From assembly GCF_000828815.1 (NCBI RefSeq), contig NZ_AP014521.1, forward strand, positions 644,440 through 708,439: DNA of 64,000 nt, written 5' to 3'. This DNA is from Candidatus Tachikawaea gelatinosa. Its GTDB lineage: Bacteria > Pseudomonadota > Gammaproteobacteria > Enterobacterales > Enterobacteriaceae. A model generated the notes under the pieces. The model was given only the letters and a program-made list of their open reading frames with translations, was not told the DNA's origin and searched no databases. This document shows, piece after piece, positions 50,660 to 62,333 of the stretch (its first letter is position 1; each line of letters starts with the position of its first letter). The translations under genes and the position numbers were made by a program.

Positions 50660-53212
50660 ATGACTACATTTGAACAAAAAATAAAACTAATTAGTATTGA
50701 AGACGAACTTAAAAACTCTTATCTTGATTATGCTATGTCAGTAATTATAGGACGTGCTTTACCTGATGTAAGAGATGGTCTAAAGCCGGTACATCGTCGA
50801 ATTCTTTATGCTATGCGTGAATTAGGTAATGATTGGAATAAATCTTATAAAAAATCAGCACGTATTGTAGGAGATGTTATAGGTAAATACCATCCCCATG
50901 GCGATTCTGCGGTATATGAATCTATTGTAAGAATGGCACAATCGTTTTCTTTAAGATATCCGTTAATAGATGGTCAAGGAAATTTTGGATCAGTAGATGG
51001 TGATCCACCAGCGGCAATGCGTTATACTGAAATTCGTATGAAAAAAATTGCTTCTGAATTTTTATGCGATCTTGAAAAAGATACTGTAAACTTTATAGAA
51101 AATTATGATAATACTGAACAATTACCAGAAGTTTTACCAACTAAAATACCTAGTCTTCTAGTCAATGGTTCTTCTGGTATAGCAGTAGGTATGGCAACTA
51201 ACATTCCTCCTCATAATTTAAAAGAAGTTATTAACGGTTGTCTTGCATACATCAAAAATAAAAATATTAGCATAGAAGAATTGATGAATTTTATATCAGG
51301 TCCAGATTTTCCTACAGCAGGAATAATTAACGGAAATCAAGGTATAAAAGATGCTTATAGAACTGGTCGAGGCAAAATATATATTCGAGCACGTAGCAGA
51401 TTAGAAATCAATCATAAAACAGCTCGTAATACTATTATTGTGTATGAGTTACCTTATCAAGTAAACAAAGCTCGTTTAATAGAAAAAATTGCTGAATTAG
51501 TGAAGGAAAAACGTTTAGAAGGTGTTCATTCTCTTAGAGATGAATCCGATAAAGACGGAATGCGAATGATCATTGAATTAAAACGTGATTCTATAGGAGA
51601 AATAGTTTTAAATAATCTTTACTCTATGACACAGTTACAAACCTCTTTTGGTATTAATATGGTTGCTTTGCATCAAGGTAAACCTAAAACTATGAACTTA
51701 AAAGAAATAATTATAGCTTTTATTGATCATAGAAAAGAAATTGTATTAAGGAGAACTATTTTTGAACTAAATAGATCACGTGATCGTGTACACATTCTTG
51801 AAGGATTATTAATAGCTATATTAAATGTTGATAAAATTATTTCAATTATTCGTTTATCTATAGGAACAAAAGAAGCGAAAGAAACTTTAATAAATTATTC
51901 ATGGTCTTTTAAAAATTTAGGTGAAAACATAAACGCTTTTGGTGAAAATAAATTGTTGTTTGATATTTTTAAAAATAATTTTAGTTCAGCTAACAAAAAT
52001 GAATATTATTATTTAAGTGAAAAACAAGCGCAATCTATTTTGGAATTGAAACTACAAAAATTAACAGGATTAGAACATCAAAAAATTTTTAAAGAATATA
52101 ATACGATCGTTGAAAATATATATGCTTTAGAAAAAATTTTAGATAATAAAAATATTTTAATGGAAGTTATTTATCAAGAGTTAAAAGATATAAAAAATAG
52201 ATTTGGAGATAAACGTCTTACTGAAATTCATAATGCTACATTAAATTTAAATATAGAAGATTTAATTCTTCAAAAAGATGTTATTGTAACTTTATCACAT
52301 AAAGGATATGTCAAATATCAACCATTAAATGATTATGCAGCACAACATCGAGGAGGAAAAGGAAAATCAGCTGCAAAAACAAAAGAAGAAGATTTTATTG
52401 ATCGTTTATTAGTTACTAAAACACATGATACTATTCTTTGTTTTAGTAATAGAGGAAGATTGTATTCAATGAAAGTTCATCAATTACCAGAAGCAAATAG
52501 ATACTCTAGAGGTCGACCTATTGTTAATCTTTTACCATTAGAAAAAAATGAACGTATAACAGCAATTTTACCAATAAATGAATATAAAGAAGAAATTAAT
52601 ATATTTATGGCGTCTGCTAAAGGTACTGTTAAAAAAACAGCTATTTCGGAATTAATTCGCTCTCGTAATGCAGGTATTATTGCAGTAAATTTACGTGAAG
52701 ATGATGAATTAATTGGTGTCGCTTTTACAAAAGGTACAAATACTATTTTACTTTTTTCTTCTACAGGAAAAGTAGTTTGTTTTAATGAATCATCTGTTAG
52801 AACTATGAAAAGAACAGCATCAGGAGTAAGAGGAATAAAATTAGCAAAAGATGATTATGTAGTATCTTTAATTGTATCTAATGAAAAAATACCAGGTACA
52901 ATTTTAACAGTAACAAAAAAAGGGTATGGAAAACGTACTGAAATAAACAAGTATCCTATTAAATCAAGGGGAACACGAGGCGTAATATCAATTAAAGTTA
53001 CTCAAAGAAGTGGACCAGTCATAAGTGCTATACAAGTTTTTGAAAATGATCAAATTATGATTATCACTGATACTGGTAAATTAGTAAGAATAAGAGTATC
53101 TGAAGTTAGTACTCTTGGGCGAAATACACAGGGAGTCATACTTATCAGAACGTTAAAAGAAGAAAGTGTAGTAGGTCTACAACGTGTTGTTGTTGAGTCA
53201 GAAATTTTTTAA
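50660..53212 (+). CDS. gyrA: DNA gyrase subunit A, without the acidic C-terminal tail
   Basis: Breaks and rejoins DNA for negative supercoiling with GyrB. 850 residues (E. coli 875). Catalytic Tyr122 is in AAMRYTEIR. In the quinolone region Ser83 is kept but position 87 is Glu instead of Asp, and the loop before Tyr122 reads GDPPAAM. The GyrA box is QHRGGKG instead of QRRGGKG. All six beta-pinwheel blades appear present, and the protein ends at [12 protein letters not shown], so the acidic tail that modulates E. coli gyrase is gone. It is convergent with efp with 20 bases between. Confidence 0.98.
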   Translation: MTTFEQKIKLISIEDELKNSYLDYAMSVIIGRALPDVRDGLKPVHRRILYAMRELGNDWNKSYKKSARIVGDVIGKYHPHGDSAVYESIVRMAQSFSLRYPLIDGQGNFGSVDGDPPAAMRYTEIRMKKIASEFLCDLEKDTVNFIENYDNTEQLPEVLPTKIPSLLVNGSSGIAVGMATNIPPHNLKEVINGCLAYIKNKNISIEELMNFISGPDFPTAGIINGNQGIKDAYRTGRGKIYIRARSRLEINHKTARNTIIVYELPYQVNKARLIEKIAELVKEKRLEGVHSLRDESDKDGMRMIIELKRDSIGEIVLNNLYSMTQLQTSFGINMVALHQGKPKTMNLKEIIIAFIDHRKEIVLRRTIFELNRSRDRVHILEGLLIAILNVDKIISIIRLSIGTKEAKETLINYSWSFKNLGENINAFGENKLLFDIFKNNFSSANKNEYYYLSEKQAQSILELKLQKLTGLEHQKIFKEYNTIVENIYALEKILDNKNILMEVIYQELKDIKNRFGDKRLTEIHNATLNLNIEDLILQKDVIVTLSHKGYVKYQPLNDYAAQHRGGKGKSAAKTKEEDFIDRLLVTKTHDTILCFSNRGRLYSMKVHQLPEANRYSRGRPIVNLLPLEKNERITAILPINEYKEEINIFMASAKGTVKKTAISELIRSRNAGIIAVNLREDDELIGVAFTKGTNTILLFSSTGKVVCFNESSVRTMKRTASGVRGIKLAKDDYVVSLIVSNEKIPGTILTVTKKGYGKRTEINKYPIKSRGTRGVISIKVTQRSGPVISAIQVFENDQIMIITDTGKLVRIRVSEVSTLGRNTQGVILIRTLKEESVVGLQRVVVESEIF

Positions 53213-53232
53213 AATATTGATATTTAACAAAA

Positions 53233-53802
53233 TTATTTGATAACACGAGATACATAACTTTTAGATCGTGTATCAATTTTCACTGTTTCTCCAATTTCTA
53301 TAAAAGATGGAACTTTTATACTGGCACCAGTAGAAAGAATTGCATTTTTAGTAGTCGCAGTAGAAGTTTCGCCTTTTATGCTAGGATCTGTTTTGATAAT
53401 TTTTAATTCAAGAAAATTAGGAGGAGTAATAGAAATTGGAACATTATTCCATAATGTAATTATATATTCTACTTGATTTTTTAACCATTGATAATTATCT
53501 CCTATTATTTTTTGTTCGACTGATAATTGGTCGAAATTATTATTGTTCATGAAATAATAAAGTTCGCCTTCTTGATAAAGATATATAAGAGTGCAGTCAA
53601 AAATATCAGCAGTATTTATTAGTTCAGTTGATCTAAATGTTTTTTCAATAAGTTTTCCGTTAATTAATTGACGAATTTTCACTTTATTGAAAGCTTGTCC
53701 TTTTCCTGGTTTAGTAAAATCATTTGATTCAATAACATATGGTTTGTTTTCAAATAAAATTTTAGCACCAATGCGTAAATTATTAATTAAATATGAAGGC
53801 AT
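53233..53802 (-). CDS. efp: Elongation factor P
   Basis: Relieves ribosome stalling at polyproline. From the ATG at 53802 it is 189 residues starting MPSYLINNLRIGAKIL, matching E. coli EF-P (188). An in-frame ATG at 53859 would add 19 residues not seen in the family. The lysine modified in E. coli by EpmA/EpmB lies in FTKPGKGQAF near residue 34. The C terminus keeps DTRSKSYVSRV. epmB, the E. coli neighbour, is not here. Confidence 0.96.
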   Translation of the reverse strand: MPSYLINNLRIGAKILFENKPYVIESNDFTKPGKGQAFNKVKIRQLINGKLIEKTFRSTELINTADIFDCTLIYLYQEGELYYFMNNNNFDQLSVEQKIIGDNYQWLKNQVEYIITLWNNVPISITPPNFLELKIIKTDPSIKGETSTATTKNAILSTGASIKVPSFIEIGETVKIDTRSKSYVSRVIK

Positions 53803-53861
53803 AGAGTTTTTAAAATTAATTATAAAGTATATTTTATTATATTTTTGGTAGTTAGACATAA

Positions 53862-53891
53862 ACCCCCTACAGTTTGGTTAGTGTAGGGGAT
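53862..53891 (-). terminator. Probable groEL terminator
   Basis: CCCCTACA (53864-53871) pairs perfectly with TGTAGGGG (53882-53889) around a 10-base loop. It lies 55 bases past the groEL stop and is followed on the minus strand by GTTTATG, a weak T run. The strong GC stem argues for a real terminator or a 3' stability element of groESL. Confidence 0.7.
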
Positions 53892-53945
53892 TTATAAAAA
53901 CTTAAATAAAATCAATAAGATAGATAAGATAAAGAAACAACGAAA

Positions 53946-55616
<1,671 letters not shown>

Positions 55617-55638
55617 TTATTTATTCAATATAATAAAA

Positions 55639-55932
55639 TTATGATTCAACAATCGCTAGAATATCACTTTCTGAGATGATCAGCACTTCTTCGTTATCGA
55701 TCTTTTCAGTTTTAGCATTATAACCTTCATTAAAAATCACAACATCGCCGACTTTTACATCTAGCTTTTTTACTTCTCCATTTTCTAAAATACGGCCGTT
55801 TCCTATAGCCAAAACTTCACCGCAAGTAGATTTTCCAGCCGCAGAACCTGTTAGAAAAATACCTCCTGCAGATTTAGCTTCTACTTCTTTACGCTTAATA
55901 ATTACACGATCGTGCAATGGACGAATCTTCAT
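55639..55932 (-). CDS. groS: Co-chaperonin GroES (Hsp10)
   Basis: Lid of the GroEL chamber. 97 residues, the exact E. coli length. [27 protein letters not shown] includes the mobile loop with its GIFL contact to GroEL. AAAAGGAG is a strong ribosome-binding site. It is first in groES-groEL and is driven by a well-kept sigma-32 promoter at 56008-56034. Confidence 0.99.
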   Translation of the reverse strand: MKIRPLHDRVIIKRKEVEAKSAGGIFLTGSAAGKSTCGEVLAIGNGRILENGEVKKLDVKVGDVVIFNEGYNAKTEKIDNEEVLIISESDILAIVES

Positions 55933-56005
55933 TTATCAACTCTCCTTTTGAGTTTTTAGAAAGTTAATTACTATTTAATAAATTATCTTTATTCCATAAA
56001 CAATG

Positions 56006-56034
56006 AGATAAGGACAAGATAAATAATTTTCAAG
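56006..56034 (-). promoter_or_regulatory. Sigma-32 (heat-shock) promoter of groES-groEL
   Basis: On the minus strand: CTTGAAA (56034-56028), 14-base spacer, CCTTATCT (56013-56006). The -35 is a perfect sigma-32 match; the -10 keeps CC..AT of CCCCAT. It ends 74 bases before the groES ATG. With the htpG promoter this supports a working heat-shock sigma factor. Confidence 0.8.
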
Positions 56035-56067
56035 AGGTAAAATTAAAAAATATTTTTTTTATAATAT

Positions 56068-57498
56068 TTATTTGTTTTGTTTATTGTTTTTTTCTTTTGC
56101 TTTTGAGTATTCTAATATTGCATTTTTTTTAGAATAATTATAATCAATAATAGGTTTAGGATATTTTAATTGATATTTTTTGCTTTTAGTCCAATTATAA
56201 GGAGTATAGATGTATTTATTTGGAACATCTCTAAGTTCTGGAAGCCATTTTTTAATAAACTTTCCTTTAATATCATAAAGTCTTCCTTGAAGAGATGGAT
56301 TAAATATTCTGAAATAAGGTGTTATATGAATACCAGTAGAAGCACACCATTGCCACCCTGAATTATTTGCTGAAAAATTTCCATCCAATAATTTTGACAT
56401 AAAATATTCTTCACCTATTTTCCAATTTACTAAAAGATTTTTTGTTAAGAAACTTGCACTAATCATTCTTAATCTATTATGAATCCATCCAGTAGTATTT
56501 AATTGTCTCATAGTAGCATCAATTAACGGATACCCTGTTTCTCCAGATTTCCATGCTTCTATTTGATAAATATTATTTTTCCATTTAATATCTTCTGTCC
56601 ATTTAATAAATGGTTGATTCATTGATAATAAAGGATATCCATAAATAATATGTTGATAAAATTCTCTCCAAATTATTTGGTCAAACCAATATAACGAAAA
56701 ATGTTTTTTTTCTAAAAAGTTAGGATAAAGGTTGTTTAATATGCAAAAACATTGTTGAGGAGATAATACACCAATTGTTAAATAAGGAGATAAGTTACTT
56801 GTACTATCGGTATTATGAAAAATTTTACGTGTATTATTATAGTTTTTTGATAAATTTTTTAAGAAAAAAGTTAAATGGTTTAATGCTGATTGCTCACCAG
56901 CTTTAAAAAATTTACTTTGATAAAAATTAGGAACACAAGTATTTTTAGTAAATTTTTTAAAAGTAAATTTTTTAGGATATTTTAAAAGTTTATAAGTATT
57001 TTTTGCTAATTTTTTTAAAAATTTTTTTTTAAATGGAATATATCGTCGATATAAATTCTTTTTTTTATTTAAAATAGTACCTGGTTTAAATATTAAAGTA
57101 TTATCAAATTTTTTGCAATCAACTCCATGACTTTTTAAAATATTTTCTAATTTAAAATCTCTGTTTTTTTCATCAAATTCATATTGACGATTATAAAAAA
57201 TTTCTTTAATATTTTCATTTTTACAAAAATATATTAAAAAATTTATGCAATCTTCAAAGTCTGTACATTCGTGATATATGAGATGAATATCAATTTCCCA
57301 TAGCTTTTCTTCTAAATAAGATAAGTTTTCGTATATAAAATTAATTTGCTTAGCAGAAATATGATATTTTTTCCATTGTTGGATAGGTGCTAAGAATATC
57401 GCTAATATTTTAGAGTCTATATTATTTTTACATGCAGCATGTACTGCTTGATTATCAGAAATTCGTAAATCATTTCTAAACCAGATAAGACGTTTCAT
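56068..57498 (-). CDS. phrB: Deoxyribodipyrimidine photolyase
   Basis: Light-driven repair of cyclobutane pyrimidine dimers with FAD and an antenna folate. 476 residues (E. coli 472). N-terminal LIWFRNDLRISDN; the C-terminal FAD domain has WREFYQHIIYGYP, DATMRQLNTTGWIHNRLRM and NNSGWQWCAS with the following PYFRIFNP, including the electron-transfer tryptophan. It appears intact. It lies between groES and an S49 peptidase gene, not an E. coli arrangement. Confidence 0.97.
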   Translation of the reverse strand: MKRLIWFRNDLRISDNQAVHAACKNNIDSKILAIFLAPIQQWKKYHISAKQINFIYENLSYLEEKLWEIDIHLIYHECTDFEDCINFLIYFCKNENIKEIFYNRQYEFDEKNRDFKLENILKSHGVDCKKFDNTLIFKPGTILNKKKNLYRRYIPFKKKFLKKLAKNTYKLLKYPKKFTFKKFTKNTCVPNFYQSKFFKAGEQSALNHLTFFLKNLSKNYNNTRKIFHNTDSTSNLSPYLTIGVLSPQQCFCILNNLYPNFLEKKHFSLYWFDQIIWREFYQHIIYGYPLLSMNQPFIKWTEDIKWKNNIYQIEAWKSGETGYPLIDATMRQLNTTGWIHNRLRMISASFLTKNLLVNWKIGEEYFMSKLLDGNFSANNSGWQWCASTGIHITPYFRIFNPSLQGRLYDIKGKFIKKWLPELRDVPNKYIYTPYNWTKSKKYQLKYPKPIIDYNYSKKNAILEYSKAKEKNNKQNK

Positions 57499-57518
57499 TT
57501 AAATTTTTGGGATATAAG

Positions 57519-57558
57519 TTTACAAATTGAACTTAAAGGTTTAAGTTCAATTTGTAAA
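57519..57558. repeat. Perfect 19-base inverted repeat, two-base loop
   Basis: Left arm TTTACAAATTGAACTTAAA (57519-57537), GG, and the exact reverse complement at 57540-57558. It lies in the 67-base gap between the S49 peptidase gene and phrB, both on the minus strand, 8 bases after the peptidase stop. It may terminate the treA-peptidase unit, although no T run follows on the minus strand. Confidence 0.8.
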
Positions 57559-57565
57559 ATAAAAA

Positions 57566-58522
57566 TTAGAAAATCTTTATTGACATTAATTGATGAATAT
57601 TTTTAATAATCTGCATTTTAATTCTATGACCAATTTCGTGTAATACCCCTATTTCAGGACTATAATCAACTAAATTAGTTTCTTTTATTTCATCTCTTGC
57701 TACTGATTCAATACTTCCTATTCCATCAATTAATCCTATTTTTTTTGCTTGTTCTCCGTTCCAAATCAATCCAGAAAATAAATCTGAATCATTTTTCAAA
57801 CGTTTTCCTCTTCCTTTTTTTACAGCATATATAAATTGCTGATGCGTGTTGTCTAATACTTTTTTCCAAAAAATCTCAGAATTTTTATTTAAAGGTAAAA
57901 ATGGGTCAAGAAAATCTTTATTTTTACCAGCAGTAATAGAACGACGCTCAACACCTATCTTCTCCATAAAGCTAGAAAAACCAAAACTTGAACTAATTAC
58001 TCCAATTGATCCAATTAAACTTGCATTATCTGCATAAATTTTATCGGTAATAGATGCAATATAGTATGCACCAGACAATCCCATTTCATCAATTACAGAA
58101 TATATTTTTTTTTCTGGATGTAATTTTTTTTCAAATTGAATTGCACTATAAATTCTCCCAGATTGAACCGGGCTTCCTCCAGGACTATTAATTCTTAATA
58201 TTATAGCTTTGACATATGGATTATCAAATGCATTTTTAATACATGGAACAATATGATCTGTATCAGATAAAGTACCTGATGAAATTTCATCTTGTATATT
58301 AATATATGCTACGTGAGGAGATGGTTTGTTCTGAAAATTTAAGTGTTTTCGAACAGAAGAAAATTTAAAAATAAAAAAAGAAGCTATAGCAATAAAAAAA
58401 GAAATACGGAGTATTTTTAATATAATTTTCAGTTTACGTTCTTTCATTTGTTCACGATGTAAAGAAAATAAAATTTTTTGTACTAATTCTCTTTCCCAAA
58501 AAATGTTTTTTTTTTCTATCAT
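57566..58522 (-). CDS. S49 family signal peptide peptidase (SppA 36K-like / SohB-like)
   Basis: Membrane-anchored serine peptidase, probably cleaving leftover signal peptides. From the ATG at 58522 (AAAGGAG five bases upstream) it has 318 residues; an upstream TTG at 58537 is unlikely. One transmembrane segment is at about 40-60. The nucleophile serine is in DEMGLSGAYYIASITDKIYAD and the general-base lysine region in ERRSITAGKNKDFLDPF. RINSPGGSPVQSG, GSIGVISSSFGF and LFSGLIWNGEQAKKIGLIDG match the short SppA of Pseudomonas and relatives more than E. coli SohB or the double-length SppA, so a foreign origin is possible. It follows treA by about 50 bases and probably shares its transcript. Confidence 0.88.
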   Translation of the reverse strand: MIEKKNIFWERELVQKILFSLHREQMKERKLKIILKILRISFFIAIASFFIFKFSSVRKHLNFQNKPSPHVAYINIQDEISSGTLSDTDHIVPCIKNAFDNPYVKAIILRINSPGGSPVQSGRIYSAIQFEKKLHPEKKIYSVIDEMGLSGAYYIASITDKIYADNASLIGSIGVISSSFGFSSFMEKIGVERRSITAGKNKDFLDPFLPLNKNSEIFWKKVLDNTHQQFIYAVKKGRGKRLKNDSDLFSGLIWNGEQAKKIGLIDGIGSIESVARDEIKETNLVDYSPEIGVLHEIGHRIKMQIIKNIHQLMSIKIF

Positions 58523-58573
58523 TATTACTCCTTTCAAAAATATCTTTAAATATTGTTACGTAATAAGCAGTGT

Positions 58574-60331
58574 TTAAAAATTTTTCAGAGGTGTTTTTTT
58601 GTTTTTTATTACAGGAGCATACTTATCTAATAACATTAAAGTAACACCATTTGTCCATCCAAATCCATCTTGTAAAAGATATTCTCCACCTTTTGCCATT
58701 CCTTCACCTTCTGCTATATATTTTTCAAATAATTTATGTTTTTTTTGATATATTGTTTCTACATTCTTTAAAAAATTTAATCCAATTAATTTTGATAAAC
58801 GAACATTATTATACTGTTCAAAGCCTTTCACTGCTACCCATTGTAAAGGTGCCCAGACGTTAGGATAGTCCCATTGTTGACCACTATATACAGTAGTTGT
58901 TACTAATCCTCCTTTTTTAAGAAGTTTTTTCTCTACAATTTTTCCTACCTTAATTGCTTGATTATTATTTGCAGCCTTTACATATAAAGGAAAAACAGTT
59001 GCTGCGCTTAAAAATGTATTTAATTTGTTTTTTTTCCAATTATAATCACTATAATATCCTGCTTTTTCGTTCCATAAATAACGATTTATTGCTTTTAATC
59101 TCTTGTTAGCTAAATCTGAATACATTTTTGCTATATGTAAATTATTAGATTTTTTGTTTGCTTTCTCTAACGTTTTTTCTAAATGATATAGTAATGAATT
59201 TAAATCTACAGGAATTAAAGAAAGAACGTTAATAGTAGATAAATCTTTTTTGTCATTTAACCAACGTGAACTAAAATCCCAACCAGAAGCTGCCCCAGCT
59301 CGTAAATTTTGATAAATTTCTAGTTTATTTTTTTTTTTTGATTGTAAAGCTGTATTTAAATCTGATAAATAAGATTCAGGACGAGGAGTAGTATATATAT
59401 CAAAATAACGATTTAGTATACTACCATCTTTCATTTTTACTACTGTATCTTTTGCTTGACCTATAGATAATTTATTGCTTCCTTTCATCCAATAACGATA
59501 TTCTTGTTCAAGTTGCGGTTTATATTTTAAATAAGCAATATCTCCAAAACGTTTTACTAATAAATCAATCATTGACGAAAAAAAAGGAGGTTGAGATCGA
59601 CTTGTATAATAAGTTCTGTTACCGTTTGGTATATGGCCCCATAAATCGATTAAGTGAGCAAAATTATCTATCATTTCTAAGACTAAATCCCAGTTATTAC
59701 TTTTTGATAGACCTAACATGGTAAAGTAACTGTCCCAGTAATACATTTCATCAAATCTACCACCAGGTACAACATATCTACACGGTAAATCAATTAAAGA
59801 ATCATATTCATTTATTAACTCTGCTCTTCTAACTAAGGCTGCCCAAAGATCATTAATATGATGTTTTAATGTTGCTTTGGCATTTGCTACCCAACTTTTT
59901 TTTTTAACGGGCACGATAAAATTTTTTTTAACAAATTTTTTAAGATCAAAATCTGGCTTATTTTTATCTTCTTCAAATTTTTTTAAAATATCTGATGGAG
60001 ACTTAATAGGTACACAATCAGCAAAAGTTTTTTGATCTGAAAATATTTTAGCATTTTGTACAGCAACGAATAATTTACCAAAAATTATATCTGGAGATTG
60101 TAATTTTTGAAATACCCTATGTTTTTTTTTTGAAAAAATTTTTTGTATAGGGTGTATCGAGATTTTTTGTACAATTTTTTCAATACGATTTATAACTTTT
60201 TTTTTGTATTCTAAAACAGATTTTCTTTGTATTTCTGTAACTTTATTGCTAATTGCAAACGATGCATTGCTCATTGCAAGCAATGAGATAAATAAAATAT
60301 ATTTATTTATTTTAGAAGAAATTATCTTCAT
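58574..60331 (-). CDS. treA: Periplasmic trehalase
   Basis: Hydrolyses trehalose to two glucose outside the inner membrane (GH37). I start it at the ATG at 60331, since AAGGA lies seven bases before it; an ATG two codons upstream is too near that site. 585 residues. A signal peptide is evident (MKIISSKINKYILFISLLAM, cleavage after ASFA near residue 26). Trehalase signature 1 PGGRFDEMYYWDSYF, the acid in AASGWDFSSRW, signature 2 QQWDYPNVWAPLQW and GGEYLLQDGFGWTNGVTL are intact. The 60 residues after the signal peptide are lysine-rich and longer than in E. coli. Trehalose is the main insect blood sugar, so this fits host-sugar use. Confidence 0.96.
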   Translation of the reverse strand: MKIISSKINKYILFISLLAMSNASFAISNKVTEIQRKSVLEYKKKVINRIEKIVQKISIHPIQKIFSKKKHRVFQKLQSPDIIFGKLFVAVQNAKIFSDQKTFADCVPIKSPSDILKKFEEDKNKPDFDLKKFVKKNFIVPVKKKSWVANAKATLKHHINDLWAALVRRAELINEYDSLIDLPCRYVVPGGRFDEMYYWDSYFTMLGLSKSNNWDLVLEMIDNFAHLIDLWGHIPNGNRTYYTSRSQPPFFSSMIDLLVKRFGDIAYLKYKPQLEQEYRYWMKGSNKLSIGQAKDTVVKMKDGSILNRYFDIYTTPRPESYLSDLNTALQSKKKNKLEIYQNLRAGAASGWDFSSRWLNDKKDLSTINVLSLIPVDLNSLLYHLEKTLEKANKKSNNLHIAKMYSDLANKRLKAINRYLWNEKAGYYSDYNWKKNKLNTFLSAATVFPLYVKAANNNQAIKVGKIVEKKLLKKGGLVTTTVYSGQQWDYPNVWAPLQWVAVKGFEQYNNVRLSKLIGLNFLKNVETIYQKKHKLFEKYIAEGEGMAKGGEYLLQDGFGWTNGVTLMLLDKYAPVIKNKKTPLKNF

Positions 60332-60457
60332 ATACATATCCTTTTCTCTATAAACGATATTTGCAACAAGTAATTTTTTTTATGTTCAAATTATAATAAT
60401 AAAACACCATTTTTAATTGATTATATTGTTACGAATTTTAAAATGATACTACAATTT

Positions 60458-60916
60458 TTAATTACAAGCTTTTACAATTAATGTAATACCTTCTATTTTT
60501 ATAACTTTTATTAGCGTTCCTTTTAAGAGGTTTGTTTCTGATTTAATTCGCCAACTGCTATCGCCAAAAGACATTCGACCTGTTTTGTTAACTAATGTTT
60601 CAGATAAAATGCCTTGTAATCCAATTAATTGATGTTCTTTTTGATTCAAACTATTGTCATTTTTTTTACAAAAAATAAAATTAAACCATTGCAACGATCC
60701 TAAAGAAATAACAATTAATAAGGTTGAAAATATTAAAGCTTGGTGTAACCAAAAATTAATATTAAAAAAGTATGATAAAAAACCAGTAAATAATAAGGAT
60801 AGTCCTATTAAGAAAAAATATCCTATTCCTATAAAAATTTCTATTATTAAAAAAAAACTTCCTATTAAAAGTAAGTTATCCCAGAAAAAAAATTGCGTTA
60901 TTGCTAGTTTGTTCAT
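60458..60916 (-). CDS. ybbJ: NfeD-like membrane protein (YbbJ)
   Basis: Partner of the SPFH protein QmcA. 152 residues, the E. coli YbbJ length. Two to three transmembrane helices (about 10-75) are followed by a soluble OB-fold with [28 protein letters not shown]. Its ATG overlaps the qmcA stop by four bases (60916-60913), the usual coupling for the pair. Precise function is unknown; membrane quality control is likely. Confidence 0.93.
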   Translation of the reverse strand: MNKLAITQFFFWDNLLLIGSFFLIIEIFIGIGYFFLIGLSLLFTGFLSYFFNINFWLHQALIFSTLLIVISLGSLQWFNFIFCKKNDNSLNQKEHQLIGLQGILSETLVNKTGRMSFGDSSWRIKSETNLLKGTLIKVIKIEGITLIVKACN

Positions 60917-61833
60917 ACCTTTCCGTTATTCATAACATTATTCTTAATAAGTTCGCTAATTCCTCCAATTGCGCCAATTAAATTAGTAGAATCCAATGGC
61001 ATCATAATAACTTTACTATTTTTTGATGATCCTATCGTCTTTAATGCCGCAGTGTATTTTTGTGCAATAAAATAATTAATTGCTTGTATATCTTTATTAG
61101 AGGAAATAACCTTAGAAAGAATTTGTGTTGATTTCGCTTCTGCTTCTGCACCTCGTTCACGCGCTTCTGCATTTAAAAAAGAAGATTGACGTTCACCTTC
61201 TGCTTTTAAAATTTGTGATTGCTTTTCACCTTCTGCTTTTAGGATAGCAGCTTGTCTTATACCTTCTGCTTCTAAAATTTCTGCACGTTTTGTACGTTCA
61301 GCTTTCATTTGAGCATTCATTGAAGCAACTAATTCAGCAGGAGGACGAATATCACGAATTTCTATTCGTGTAATTTTAATACCCCATGGACTTGTTGCTT
61401 CATCTAAAATTTTTAATAACTTAATATTAATATCATCACGTCGGGAAAGCATTTCATCTAATTCCATAGAACCTAATACAGTTCGCATATTTGTCATCGT
61501 TAAATTAGTAATTGCTAATTCTAAATTACTAACTTCATAAGCTGCACTAGAAGGTTTCATGACTTGAATAAAACAAATAGCATCAATTGTAACATTTGCA
61601 TTATCTTTAGATATAATTTCTTGAGAAGGAATATCTAACAGTTGCTCCATCATACTGATCCTTCTCCCAATTCTATCTATTAAAGGAACAATTAAGTTTA
61701 AACCTGGTTTTAAAGTAGAGGTATATCGACCAAACCTTTCTACAGTCCATTGAAAACCTTGAGGAACAATTTTTATACTTGATCCAACTAATATTAAAGA
61801 AAGTAATATTATTGTAAAAATTAATGACAACAC
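60913..61833 (-). CDS. qmcA: SPFH/band-7 membrane protein QmcA (YbbK)
   Basis: Stomatin-like protein that forms membrane assemblies with its NfeD partner; E. coli QmcA is linked to FtsH quality control. 306 residues (E. coli 305). N-terminal membrane anchor (about 1-20), band-7 domain [25 protein letters not shown], then a coiled coil of repeated EAEGxxQAxILKAEGE units (about 185-225). Both it and ftsH are retained in this genome. It diverges from queC across a 500-base spacer. Confidence 0.97.
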   Translation of the reverse strand: MLSLIFTIILLSLILVGSSIKIVPQGFQWTVERFGRYTSTLKPGLNLIVPLIDRIGRRISMMEQLLDIPSQEIISKDNANVTIDAICFIQVMKPSSAAYEVSNLELAITNLTMTNMRTVLGSMELDEMLSRRDDINIKLLKILDEATSPWGIKITRIEIRDIRPPAELVASMNAQMKAERTKRAEILEAEGIRQAAILKAEGEKQSQILKAEGERQSSFLNAEARERGAEAEAKSTQILSKVISSNKDIQAINYFIAQKYTAALKTIGSSKNSKVIMMPLDSTNLIGAIGGISELIKNNVMNNGKV

Positions 61834-62333
61834 TTTGCTATATCTCCTTTATAAAAACAGTTCACTATTAAATTAGCATTTTTTGTTAAAAAATATAAAT
61901 ACAATTATTATATTTTTTATTTTAGAAATATATATCATAATTTCATGTTAATGAAAAATAGATAAAATACTCTCATAAATAATTGCTATAATTCATTTTT
62001 TTAAAAAATTTTTAATACTTTAATTGTATAAAATTGAATTAATATAAGCACTATATAAATTTTTATCATAGTTTTCTAGCATTTTTTTTTTTATAATTAA
62101 TAGTGTTGTTTAGTTATTAAATATTGTTTATAAAAAACGTTTACTCTTTAAATGTATTATCAAATAAAAAAAGACATTTTTTATGGATCAAGTTTATTAA
62201 TAATAATAGTCATACATTCATTACGTTTAACAAATATATTACGTGATATATAGAAAAACATATAAATTTTTTTAAACAATTTTAATATATATGAATTATT
62301 TTTATATATAAAAAAACAAAAGTTAAATAAAAC
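61834..62333. other. 500-base divergent spacer between qmcA and queC
   Basis: No gene I can support. The open frame 62387-62181 on the minus strand overlaps the queC start and looks random. A TATAAT occurs near 61988 without a clear -35. No preQ1 riboswitch is visible before queC. Confidence 0.6.

Noticed and set aside
53803..53859. Upstream ATG for efp adding 19 residues
   Set aside because: The ATG at 53802 gives the standard EF-P start and length; the extension lies next to the groEL terminator.
62270..62333. preQ1 riboswitch upstream of queC
   Set aside because: No C-rich aptamer core; the leader is nearly pure A/T.
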